From Brachypodium distachyon (taxonomy: Eukaryota > Streptophyta > Magnoliopsida > Poales > Poaceae), in NCBI RefSeq assembly GCF_000005505.3, contig NC_016132.3:6262001-6326000 (forward strand): DNA of 64,000 nucleotides, written 5' to 3'. The position numbers and the translations under genes are program-made. This document shows, piece after piece, positions 22,955-33,561 of the stretch; within the stretch, counting starts at the first letter, position 1; every line of letters starts with the position of its first letter. The notes below the pieces were generated by a model. The model made no database searches, was not told the DNA's origin, and worked only from the letters and a program-made list of their open reading frames with translations.

Positions 22955-24670
22955 TTATTGTCTTATGCAGGCAGTCACGATCTTGTTCAGACATTTCGGC
23001 TTCTTGCGAAATTGTTTCTTGAACACATTGTTCATACCTTCACTCCTTTGAGTTGAGGTCATGTCGGCATGAAATGAATCATTGCGGTACACAGCAGCCC
23101 ACTTCTCACGCAAACCAAATAGCGTTTGTATCCATGAGTTCTCCACAAGGTCATATTCAATCAACAACTCTTGCCACTTCTGCTCAAAGTATGGCACTGA
23201 ATTTTCTAGGTATACAACTTTCTTAAAATCAGCAAGAAACCGAGAATGGCTTGAAATTACATGGCTAAGATGCTTAGCGGCATTTTGATAAATGTGCCAA
23301 ATGCAGAGGAAGTGTTTTGTGCTTGGGAAAACAATGCTAATTGCTTTGGCCATAGCTGTACATTGATCTATGAAAATTGTAACAGGTCGTTTCCCAGACA
23401 TTGCTGTTAAAAATGTGTTGAAGAGCCATATAAACGAGTCAGTGGTTTCATCACATAATAGTGCAGCTCCGAAAAGAATGGTTTGCTTATGATGGTTTGT
23501 CCCAAGGAGTGGTGCAAAAGGCATTTCAAACTTGTTTGTCTGAAAAGTGGTGTCAAATGACAAAGCATCACCAAAACAAGCATAATTCATGATAGCTTGA
23601 CCATCTGCCCAAAAGAAATTAGCTATCCTGCGATCCTTCTCATCTAATTGTATGGCATAAAAAAAGAAGGATCTTTTAATTGCTTGTTTTTTAAGAACTC
23701 CAACAATGTTTGAGCGTCATTGACTTCCAAATACTTTTTGCGCTCGCGGCCAATATGGTTATTGCTATCCACCCGCAGAAAAGGTACATGCTGAGGTCCT
23801 CCATACCACTGCTTGAAAAATTTGTATACATCTGCGGGCTTTAATGCCGCTTCCCTCATATGACCTATCACAACTTTATCTGACTCTATCAAACGGCGCT
23901 GTGACCGCAACATGTGTCTTTTATCCGGACTTGCGAGATAATGATTGTGCTCCAATACAACCTTCTGCACCCTCCAAATGCCATCCCGAGCAATACTAAA
24001 CTGAATACGGGCATCACAACCGGACCTTGTTATAGCATTTTGTTTCACAGTTTCATGTTTTGAATGAGCCTCTCGTTCCCCTTCACTACTACAAACTATA
24101 TGTTTCTTAAATACGGTTTTATCTGGTCTCAACTTTGAGTGGCTCTTTCTAATGCTAAAACCAATCTTACCGGCATAATTATTGTAAAACTCGTATGCTT
24201 CCTCTTCTGACTTGAATGCCATCCCAACTTTAGGAACAATTAATGATTCACAATTGGTATCATACACCTGCTTTCAAATATATATTAACTGAATTATGCT
24301 AACAAACCATGATTTTGTTTGCACAAACTAACACATGGATATGTACCTTAGTGGGGGATGATGTTCTAGCTGAACCTGTTAACGTGGTACCAATCAAGAT
24401 CGATCCATAATTCCCCATCATGGAAGTAGAGCCAGCTGACGCTTGCATCGTTTTGTCACCAGCCACATGCATAGTGCTAGCGGCAACTTGATCGCCGGAC
24501 GAGTCGAGTGAAAAAGAAGGAACCAGCTGTGCGACCGCCATCATCTGATCACCGGTATGCAGTACGTCGCTGCCATCAACATTGGCTGTGTGCTGGGCGT
24601 CCGGGATCTTCACGCCGGTGGACGTAGGCGCTACGGCGACAGTGGCTGCGTACTGGTCCGCGGAGGTCAT
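22955..24670 (-). pseudogene. FAR1-RELATED SEQUENCE (FRS) protein, truncated copy 1
   Basis: FAR1/FRS proteins are transcription factors derived from Mutator-like transposases. Exon 1 is 24670-24347 (Ser/Thr/Ala-rich, ending ARTSSPTK). Exon 2 starts at 24267 in phase and carries the FAR1 DNA-binding domain (MAFKSEEEAYEFYNNYAGKI, with Cys and WRV..VLEHNHYL ligands). A one-base change in the A7 run at 23659-23665 shifts the frame after LKDPSFF. The following frame, down to 22955, holds the MULE transposase core: GDALSFDTTF (first catalytic Asp), FIDQCTAMAKAI and FLCIWHIYQNAAKHL. The reading stops after KQFRKKPKCLNKIVTACIRQ, and the SWIM zinc finger expected next is absent. The gene is thus cut short and frameshifted. 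The single indel in a homopolymer could also be a sequencing error. Confidence 0.82.
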
Positions 24671-25761
24671 TGCATGTGGAGATTCGTCCGACTACGCCAT
24701 GGCTCTCTCGTCTCAACATGAGGACGCAGAGTTGGTTCCAATTAGCTGATCGTGTGCCTGGATTTTAGGCCTCGACGGAAACTGTTTAGAGGCGCGTATA
24801 CGTGATGTGTACGGACCTAGACAGATACGTATCAAATACTTGGGATTCAGAGACGCATTAAGATTGGTGCCGTGAGCAGAGTTGTCAGCATCTAGGAGGG
24901 GCCTCAGGGGAGAGGACGTGCGGCCCGTTCCTAGAGAATTTTCTACCCGACGAAAGGGTACGAAGGAGTTCGACAGGCGACGAAAGATGCGGTGAAGGAA
25001 CGGTAAGTGTATTTTTTAGATAGGTATACGTGGGTTATCACGTTTTAACTTCGTGATTACATTTTATTTTACAGGACATATCGGAGGAAAACATTTTTTC
25101 CCGGACAAGGTTTGGAGAAGATGTAGTGCCGACACATATCTGTCCATACCATTCTCATGGTACGGAGAACAAAATTCTTTTTGGACCTACTGTATTACCG
25201 ATGCGTGCCGCAGGTCAGCAATGCTTGAACCATTTTCATGGTACAAGGAACAAGATGTATGGACGATGGGTTCCTCCATCGTTGCACGGCATGGACCAGC
25301 GCTCGACGTTTTGGAGGGGATATCAATTGATTGCACCGACCCCAACGATAATTCTACCCCCACGCGCGTGAACATTGCGTGGCGATGTTTGGTTCGATTC
25401 AGAACAGTCACGCTTGCAGCACTAAATTAGAGCACCCAATACAATGCTACGTATACTTACCCGCGAGCAGAAGCTCTGCCCGAACTCCTTTCCACCACAC
25501 GCGGATTTTAATCGAGATATACATCGAAAGAATCAACGCTAATCCTCTACCAAAATAGCTCGATTATATGCAATATCTCGAGCATTAAATATGGAAGAGG
25601 ATAACAGAATATGGTAACCGAATATATGATTCGGTTTGCCTAACATGCCCCCGCAGTCGCAACGGGAGATTCAGGGACGCTGAGACTGGATCGGAAGTCC
25701 AAGAATAATGGTGGGGTAGGCCTTTGGTGAAGATTAAGAAATTACAGTTGGTATTTACAAA
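24671..25761. other. Spacer between two FRS copies
   Basis: Mostly the 5' side of copy 1 and the 3' side of copy 2, both on the minus strand. A 125-codon plus-strand frame at 25053-25430 has no recognised motif and ordinary composition. 24770-24990 is rich in ACGTAT/GAAGG phrases. Nothing else could be supported. Confidence 0.35.
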
Positions 25762-28700
25762 TCAACATAGCAGTATCATGGGGTTCCCGCATGTGTTCTT
25801 CCGGTGCCCGGTCACCCCACAATTAGGGCATCTCGGGCTCTGCCTAGAAGGACCCGGCGTGTCACCCCTGGTGGGGCATGTCGTGCATTTGTGCCCCGGC
25901 TTGCGACAGACCGAGCAAAACCTCGTCCTCCTGCTGACCTTCTCGTAAGGCGCCTTCACCCTAGCGTTGGTTGGTCGCCCGCGTGGCATCTTACGCGACG
26001 GCATCTCCAGCGTCGCCTCCCCAGCCGTCCCATGTTTGGGCGGCAAATCAATACCACGATTGCGCAAGGGGCCCGATGGGGTGTTATCAACACCCAGCCC
26101 AAGCCCATCCCTTCCACTATTCGTTTGACGAGCCTCTACACCAAGCCCATCTTTCAACGCACACAAGGGTTCCAGTTTAGCCCTTACCTTAACCATCTCG
26201 GTCATCGCCATTTCGTAGGCTTCGGCGTCGCAATCGCCCATCTTCACAATCTCGAGCGCGGTGAGCGACAGATTTGAATGCCTGTATGTCTCCGCACGTG
26301 GCCTTCCATGGTCTCGTTGGTACATCCTAAGATGGGGAGGCAAGATGTCCCTGGTGTCACGCGTACAGCGTTTCAAGATCAGGCTCCGCGGTATTTCCAT
26401 GTAGGCCAAATGATTGAGAACCTGCTCGTACGCAATATTACGGAAACAAAACCATCCGCCATTAGATGTTAACAATTAACGCAGACGCCGCACTTCGGTA
26501 CCGAACATAAAGCATACCTTAAGTTGATGGCTGCACGGCATCCCGGCGTGCTGGAAGAAGCAGCACTCGCAATTAAATTGCTCATCAGCCTCATTAACAC
26601 TAACATTGAACACGCTCTGGCACCACCTCTCGCAGGAAGATGTATTTACGTGACTCACTCGGTACAACTTCCTCGCCTCTACCTCCTGTAGCAGATAGTT
26701 CCCTAACTCGAATAGTGACAGCCCGAACTGCTCGAACATGGTCCGCGTGTACACCGTGCTGGCATGCCTCTCGATTGGTAGATTGGCCCTCAGGACGATG
26801 CCGCTCTGCATATATTAGACACGTCGGCCAAAACTATTATAGGATTCTGCATATAAAAACGAGACGCGGGCAAATACCGGGTCTGCTCAAAGTACCAAAG
26901 AAAAGTTAAAGTTTACCAACGATGTCCTCTTCTCCTGGTAGCACTCCTCCGATGTTCGGTCGAACTGGAGCTTCTCGTATTGTTCGACAAACAAATGCAT
27001 GGGGCAGCCTGGCGGGACGTACGTTTTCAACACATGGTTCGCGCTCTCGCTGCACTGTGTACTCGACATCTTAGCACAGAACACGTCCCGAAAATATGGT
27101 TTCGCCCATTTGCGACGAACTTCGAATATCTGCGTAAGGTACGGTTGCTTCTCCAGTCTGTGCTTACCGATCATATCCGTCCAACTCTTCTCGAAGTCCT
27201 CCTCGCGGCAAATCATGTCCACCACGCGGTGGAAATATGTCCAAAAGTCCAAAACTCGCTTCGTTTCTCATACAAGGCACCAAGCGATTCTTTCGCCTTC
27301 TTCAGCACATGCCACTTGCACCACATGTGCGTTGTGCAGGGAAATACGTCAGCTATTGCCAACTCCATCGCCCTTGCCTGATCTGCACGTCATGCATGTA
27401 ACGAAATTAAAAATTTCAAACAAACAATTCCCCGCACGACAAGGTAATGCAGTAGACGCGCGCAAGTACCTGTCAGTATAGTCTGCGGATGACGGTCCTT
27501 CCCTCCTATCATCCTCATGAACTCAGTGAATACCCATTTGAAACTTTCAACCCTCTCGTCACGCATTAGCACGCCGCCAAGTATGATGCTCTGGAAGTGG
27601 TTATTGACGCCAACAAAAAGGCCGAAAGGCATGTCGTACAGGTTTGTTCTATACGTCGTGTCAAATGTCAGGACATCACCAAAACATATGTACTGGTCCA
27701 TGCTCCTACCTAATGTCCACATCAATGTTTTAATCCTAGAATCGTCGTCCACTTGGACGCTATATTTGAAATCAGGATCAGCTTCCAGCATCTTGCTGAA
27801 AACATCCATTGTTTTCACAGCGTCCCTCTCCGACTGTTCCCTACTAATCTTCCCACAAAGTGTTTTCAACGAACGCTTCGTGAAAGGGATTTTTTCCATG
27901 GAACCAAAGAAACTACCGATGATGCTGTACACCTTACCCAAGCTGACGTTGTTCTCCCTAAGCTGTTTTACTAGCTCCTTGGTGTAACGATCGATATGCC
28001 TATGGGATTGCCAATGTAATTTCTCACCGCACGTGCTGGACAGTGGATGATTGTGAGCCTCCCTGTGTTCACATATGTACCAACCTCTGTCATCTGAACG
28101 AAGAAGTCTTATCAGCGCTGGGCAAGCACAACGGATAGTCCTGGTGTTATCCTTCACCGGCTTCCCCTACACGCGGCAGACAAACAAATGTAGAGCATTC
28201 AGGAATGGGGTGTGCGCAGGTGCTTGCCATTACAACATAAAAGTTCTGCAGTTAAAAAACTTACCGCGCAACCGCACGCAATCTCCTGCATGCACTTCTG
28301 CCTGTGCACGTTGAGCCTGCACTTCGAATATCTCACCCCAAAACCAATCTCCCAAGAATATAGGTTGTAGAAATTGTAAGCATCGTCAAGGCTGTCGAAT
28401 TTAGTTCCTATTTCAGGGTACACGACGAATCGCTTTTCTTCTCCGCGAATTTCTTGACCGACTCCTCCAACGCGGTTGTCCTACACGGATTGGACGCTCG
28501 CTCCATGGCACCGGCGGGGACTCTGACCCTGGGGCGGTCTCGCCGAGTGAAACAAGTCAGTGACAGAAACAATGTTCACAAGATGGACGGACGTTTTCGT
28601 ACTGACGAATAACAGAAAACATGTTTCATATTAGGATAGAACCTCACCTCCGCTGCCATCCTTCGGAGTTGATGGTCAGCAAAGCTTCATCATCTGGCCC

Positions 28701-28856
28701 GTCCGCTTGTCCTTCTTGCCTCCTCGTACCGTCATGCACTGCGGGAGAGAGGGCGGCGGACGGCGGCGAGTTGCCGAGTGCAGAGGCAGTTCCATCCGCA
28801 GGATCGGGCTCCTGGGAACACATTCCATCACGGCCTCTCGCCGTGCTCTCCTCCAT
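25762..28856 (-). pseudogene. FRS protein copy 2 with SWIM and two zinc knuckles
   Basis: Exons: 28856-28648 (acidic N-terminus, provisional), 28528-28265, 28166-27470, 27382-26917, 26805-26518 and 26421-25762, all GT-AG. Domains in order: FAR1 DNA-binding (GTKFDSLDDAYNFYNLYSWE, then CEHREAHNHPL); MULE transposase ([49 protein letters not shown]); SWIM finger (FNCECCFFQHAGMPCSHQLK); and a C-terminal tail with two CCHC-like knuckles (CSVCRKPGHKCTTC and CPNCGVTGHRKNTC). Size would be roughly 800 residues, normal for FRS. Two defects are visible. An 8-bp tandem duplication (GTCCAAAA twice, 27239-27254) shifts the frame in exon 4. A one-base mismatch of frame lies between 28460 and 28420, if the provisional first exon is right. 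The remainder is stop-free and spliceable, so inactivation looks recent. Confidence 0.83.
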
Positions 28857-28936
28857 CAGATCCCGCACACCTCGCGAAAACACGGACTGTACCTTGCGTC
28901 CTGGACTACATGGTGGGTGTGGGTGTGGGTGTGTGT

Positions 28937-28956
28937 GGGGGGGGGGGGGGGGGGGG
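28937..28956 (+). repeat. G20 homopolymer after GT-repeat
   Basis: Twenty consecutive G, preceded by a (GGGTGT)n stretch from about 28913. It could form a G-quadruplex and is prone to length error in sequencing. It lies just upstream of the provisional start of FRS copy 2. Confidence 0.9.
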
Positions 28957-30190
28957 CATTGATATTGCGGCGTTGGTCAGGAACACACCAGTTCCGGCAA
29001 AAAAAACACAGAAAATAGAGGAGGCCGATATCCGAGTGCAGGTAAACAACATCCGACGATTGATCTTGCTTAGGGATGCTAGATCTTACCTCATAGTAGC
29101 CTCGTTTTCCCGCACACCGAGCTTGTCTCTGCGGTGTTACGTTCCGATACCACGGTTTTTAACCAGAGCACCGGAGGAATTCGTTTCGTTCAAAAAAGTT
29201 CAAAACCGAAGCGGTGTTACGTCCCCATATGCACGAAGCCGACAACCTAGCGGGCCATGAACTACTGTTGCACTAAGAGTCTGGAACATACACTCGTAGT
29301 TGGACCTTGCCCATAGCAGATGTGGGTACATCCGCGCGCGGCCTGGTCCTTCATGGACTGCAGCGGAATTCAAACGCGTCAGGTCTTACATCTAGTCCAT
29401 GCTCGGCCCGGGCCATGTTGGACTGGACCAGTATACGAGCGTATGCCGTATACTGGACCTGGGCCAAAGGCCTCGTATAACACAATTTCCGGGGGGTGCT
29501 GGCTGGCGAAATGAGTACTGAATAAAGAGGATGGCCCACTTCTTAAAGCCCATCGGTGGCCCCGTTCGCGGGCGCTCGAGAGCTCGGGCTTCCAAAGTCC
29601 GCTTTGTACAAATACAGATAACAGATCGGAAGGATACATATGGTCATACTGGCTGAACCAACCATCAAAGAAGACCACAGCAAAACAAAAAACAACGGAT
29701 TCCTTGGTCTTCTTCTCCAACGCAGGAAGCACCGCGCGTTGAACACTTCTACCGCCGTCGCCGTCGAGAGAGGTAACTGACACCGGTAACCTCAATCCAA
29801 GGAGCAGAGGAAGCTCTTCGCTTGAAGCTTTGAGTGGCCGCAGTCGCCACCTACCCCGAAGAGCAGGATCTGAACTCGCAAAGCACATCGGCCGGAGGCG
29901 ATTTCGAAGACAGAAACGCTCTCCGAGCTTCACTCGCCCCGGATCCGGGCTCGCTGCCACGCCGCCTCGCCCGAGGCAGCCGGATCCGACCACCACCCGT
30001 CCAGCCCGCCAACAGTCAGCACCGAGAACCTTCCGAAGAGAGACGTGGGTACCACTACGCGCCGAAGCGACGGGCACCCACACAACTGGAGCTCCAGACC
30101 GCGGGCGCCCCGCCCTCCCCAGCCCGCGAACGACGCCGGGGCCGACGCCGCACGCACCAGGAGGAGGCCGGAGGAGCCCGGAGTGACTTA
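28957..30190. other. Unassigned GC-rich region
   Basis: No gene assigned. 29130-29230 contains GGTGTTACGT twice about 80 bp apart. 29290-29480 resembles 19400-19990 in wording (TGGACCTG, GGTCCTTCATGGA). 29830-30186 is a stop-free Arg/Pro-rich frame on the plus strand in GC-rich DNA. It has no domain and probably reflects composition, or the 5' leader of an unknown element. Confidence 0.35.
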
Positions 30191-30214
30191 TCTATTTCAA
30201 TATATTAAATTGAA
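30191..30214 (+). mobile_element. 5' end of a Helitron-like element (host of the nested one)
   Basis: The phrase TCTATTTCAATATATTAAAT recurs, slightly changed, at 31544-31565. Both copies then lead into GGTGATGGTAC...GTCGCG. TC is the proper Helitron 5' dinucleotide. The element is interrupted after 30214 and resumes at 30713. Its 3' end was not located. Confidence 0.5.
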
Positions 30215-30712
30215 CTAGTACACTGACCGTGCGTTGCCACGGTTTCTTAAACATGTGCACGCGAAAATTCATATTTTTATACAAAACATAACAATATAAT
30301 TGGACATTTAATCAAAATGATCTCGGAGCCGATGTTAGCAGCCGCGGCCACGGACATGGGCACTCAGTCCACGCCGCCCGCCAGCCGTGACTGGCGTCAG
30401 AACACGTGGTGGCGCAGTGCACGAGAAACCGTGCGGCGGTGTATAGCGCCGATCAGCCCTGGACCCCTTTGCTCGTCTCTTGCACGATGATCTAATCCGG
30501 CGCCGACGCGTATCGAGAGCGGTCACCACAGGGAGGTATTGCGCAGGTAGATGAGTCGGCGATGACGGCCCAGGAAGGCAGCGCTGTGGGAATATGAAAA
30601 GGAAGGTTCGATGGAGTGTAAGGAGACACGGAAATCAGAACATGCACGGAAATTGATGCACGGCGGACGACGACGAAGGAAACCTTCCTACTTTTATTAT
30701 TAGGGATAGGGA
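30215..30712 (-). mobile_element. Nested Helitron, 498 bp, minus strand
   Basis: On the minus strand it begins TCCCTATCCCTAATAATAAA after an A (host base 30713). It ends with the hairpin CCGTGGCAACGCACGG, ten bases later CTAG, then a host T. TC start, hairpin 8-10 bases before CTRR, and insertion between A and T are the defining Helitron features. There is no Rep/helicase, so it is non-autonomous. A related sequence lacking the insert at 31560-31580 supports both borders. Confidence 0.8.
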
Positions 30713-31543
30713 TTTGATGGTGATGGTACGGACGTCGCGATAGGTCTTTTCATCAAAATTATGGTGGTGATGATATGGACGTCGCGGTAGATATTCTCAT
30801 CAAAATTACGAAGGATATGCCACTCCCGCACGAGAAAAAAACTGTCGTCAATCCTTGCAAAAAAAAGGCCTCCTGCATCCGAGCCGTCCGCGGCAACCCC
30901 GCGGCAGTGTCTCTCGCAGTCGCGCTGACGAGCTTCCTGTGGCACAGCGCCGACGACGTCACTGGCTTCCTGCAACGCGACATGTCCATCCCTCCCCACG
31001 TGGCGGCGCGGACGAGCTTCCCGGTCCCCGCGACACAACGCCGGCGACTTCTCTACATCGCGACATCCCCATCCCACCCCTTCCCACTGCGGCGGTGCTC
31101 CCTCCTGCGGCCCTCCTTCCGGTGCCCCTCCCGTTGCGCCCCAGTCTGCCTCCTCCCGTCTCGCGTCCCGAGCACGACGAGCAGGCCGTTGCTAGCTAGC
31201 CTGCCATAAAATACCAATGCGTCTCAAAACCAAACGTTACTAGAAGAAGAGTCAGCGGTGGCGAAGACGTCCATGGGAAGAGCAGCAGTCTGCGGCAGCG
31301 ACCACTGTAGAAGGCGGCGGCATCATGGGCCACATCAGGAGGCGGCGGCGGCGACTCTGCGGGAAAGGAGGTGGTGGTGGCGGAGTCCGTTGGAGGAGGA
31401 GGAGACGGCCACTTGAGGAGGAACCAGCGGCCAGCGGGAGCCATGGAGTTTCAGGTAAGCCACGGGTATGGAGAAATCAGGGAGAATACGGGAGGGAGAA
31501 TGCCAGAACGGTGTGCTGAACTGAACCAATTGAAAAGTTAAAA
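30713..31543. other. Body of interrupted Helitron-like element, GC-rich
   Basis: Begins with a duplicated phrase of about 50 bp (GGTGATG.TA.GGACGTCGCG...CATCAAAATTA) at 30718 and 30766, which is also related to 31568. 30850-31200 is GC-rich with stop-free frames but no recognised domain; captured gene sequence is possible. 31196-31444 holds a Pro-rich minus-strand frame of unclear meaning. Confidence 0.35.
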
Positions 31544-31800
31544 TATATACCAATATATTAAATTGGAGTTGGTGGTGATGGTACCCGCGTCGCGGTACGT
31601 CACGGCACCAAAATTACGTCCCATATGCCACCTAATACCGCAGGTACTGAAGCCGTCCGTCTTCGTCCATCCTCAGCGCAAGCCCCTTCCTCTCGATCTC
31701 CCGCACAACACGAGTGCAAGCTCCCGTCCTCCTCAATCCCCACACGAAACAGACACTTCAATAAAAATTATTCCGTAGCAACGCACGGACACTCTGCTAG
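31544..31800 (+). mobile_element. Short Helitron, plus strand
   Basis: About 257 bp. The 3' end is clear: hairpin CCGTAGCAACGCACGG, then ACACTCTG, then CTAG followed by host T at 31801. The 5' end (TATATACCAATATATTAAAT) matches 30191 except that the TC dinucleotide has changed. Non-autonomous; no coding sequence. Confidence 0.7.
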
Positions 31801-32102
31801 TTCATATGAGATGGCGCTGCCGTCGCCTCACCACCACCCCCAAGAACCCTAAACCTAGACAAACCTAGGACTACAGCCCCCACCGATCGGAGATCCGAGT
31901 TTCCCTCCACCTCCCGGGGCCAAATCGGCGCTCGGAGGCGACGGGGAACCACGGCCTCGCCGGCGGCGGTCACCAACCCCACGGACGGACCCCTTTTCGC
32001 CTTTCTGGAGAGAGAGGCTTCGAGAGGGTACAGGAGGGCACTTAAGCATTTTATTCATCAAACTTGTTCACAATATAGACGTTAATGCTCAAATATCTCC
32101 AG
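31801..32102. other. Intron sequence before AAA exon
   Basis: 31840-32010 is GC-rich with GGCGGCG/TCGGAGGC phrases on the minus strand and no domain. From about 32030 it turns AT-rich and leads into the splice acceptor ATATCTCCAG at 32093-32102. Confidence 0.4.
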
Positions 32103-32477
32103 GAGAAGAAGAAACTTGAACAAGGAGGTACTCCATTAGATCCTTCAAAGATAAAAGAAAAGGACAAGGGGGTCATCCTAAGGCCATTTAACATAAAGGA
32201 TTTGAAAGAAGCGAAGAACCAGGTGAACCCATTTTGTACTACAATCCAAGCAGAATTCACAATGCAAGGATGTGGTAGAACTTGATAACTTTTTTGAAAT
32301 GGAGAACTTGATAACTTGACATGTCAGAACTCAGCTGATATTTTCACAAACTTGGAATTGCAGGTGGTAGCGAGTTTTGCTGCGGAAGGTTCCATAATGG
32401 GGGAACTGAAGCAATGGAACGAGTTGTATGGTGAAGGGGGCTCGAGGAAGAAGGAGCAGTTGACATACTTCCTCTGA
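32103..32477 (+). pseudogene. AAA ATPase (DAA1-like), last two exons
   Basis: Two exons, 32103-32222 and 32364-32477, with an acceptor ATCTCCAG, donor CAG-GTGAAC and acceptor TTGCAG. They encode EKKKLEQGGTPLDPSKIKEK, then ILRPFNIKDLKEAKNQV, VASFAAEG and the family's C-terminus (MGELKQWNELYGEGG.RKKEQLTYFL) followed by TGA. This is the normal end of DAA1-like AAA ATPases. The phase (0) matches the exon that ends at 19241, so both halves come from one gene, with 12.86 kb of other elements between them. Both parts are undamaged except for one conserved Leu, but the N-terminal half of the protein is missing. Labelled a pseudogene for that reason. Confidence 0.85.
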
Positions 32478-32986
32478 ACACAAGTGTATGGACATAATTC
32501 GGAAACTAGAATAGAAAGTTTGCCACGAGAAAATAGGCCTGGAGCCTGATCTGTAAGTTCATCCGTTGAAACGGAGAATATTAGGGAGTAAAGGAATGTC
32601 CGGCTATAAAAGCCGGTTTTCTTTCTCAAACTATGGAAGAAACACTTTCTCCACCTAAACTGTAGTTTGCCAGCGTTCGGTTGTTGTATTACACAAATAA
32701 TGAATCTGCGGAGCAGATTTCTTTTGTTCTGTTTTCCGCACATCGTCACTGGCTCACTGCCCAGCAGAGCGTTGTATCAAGTCATAGCCATCACATAAGA
32801 GCAATTTATGAAAAGTTCAACAACAATGAAAGACAGAGGAAAATAAAATGTTGTAACGATCTGTTCCACTTTGCATAACACAATTGAATTGAACTGCTGC
32901 CTGAAATGATATGCCAAAACAATAATACTTCATAGAGATCAGTAAGCAGTACATGCAACAAAATTCTTCGAAAGTATCTTCCATGC
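32478..32986. other. 3' flank of AAA gene
   Basis: AT-rich, presumably the 3' untranslated region and downstream DNA. 32950-32986 (ATGCAACAAAATTCTTCG...) is a partial copy of the tandem repeat that continues after the solo LTR. Confidence 0.45.
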
Positions 32987-33561
32987 TGTTGAGAAGTAGC
33001 AATGCATACTTGAGAATATTCTCGAACATTCTGGATAATTGGAGAGTATTGGGAATTAGTTATGCATATTTGAGAAGATTTTAGAATACTTTGGATTATT
33101 GGAGGAGAAGATATTTACAAGGAGCCTTTTAGTGAATATGAGAAGATTGGAATATTCTAGAAGGCTTGAGAGGTTGCTTGAAGAGGGTTGCTATTTACCG
33201 TGGAAAGATCTTAGGTTAACTTTCAAGAATAAGTGGGAATTCACTAGAACTAAGTACATGTAGAGTATTCTAGAGAATTGTAGTAAGATGTACCACATGC
33301 TCTTGTAGAACTATAAATAGGGGTGATCCCCCTCCCCATGAGTTGTACCACAATCACCACAAGTATGTATCACCACACCAAGTAGAGAAGTGAGCTATCA
33401 TGGTAGGGTTGTGTGTAGGGTGGCCACTAAAGAGAGTGTTGTACCAACATTAAAATAGTGAATAAAGTGTCGAGTTCCCACAAGTTTGATATCCCAAGTA
33501 GCGTAGGTGTGCAAAGGTTCTAAGAGTGGGTGTTAGGATCCCCGCCCGTAAAATCTCTGCA
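32987..33561 (+). mobile_element. Solo LTR
   Basis: 575 bp from TGTTGAGAAG to AAATCTCTGCA (TG...CA), flanked by the perfect 5-bp target duplication CATGC at 32982-32986 and 33562-33566. A TATA box (CTATAAATAG) is at about 33310, in the right place for an LTR promoter. No primer site, polypurine tract or coding sequence adjoins it, so it is a solo LTR left after recombination. The plus orientation is taken from the TATA box. Confidence 0.85.

Noticed and set aside
25053..25430. 125-codon plus-strand frame between the FRS copies
   Set aside because: No recognised motif, no splice or start context; likely chance.
29830..30186. Arg/Pro-rich 118-codon frame
   Set aside because: Overlaps an equally long frame in another phase; composition-driven.
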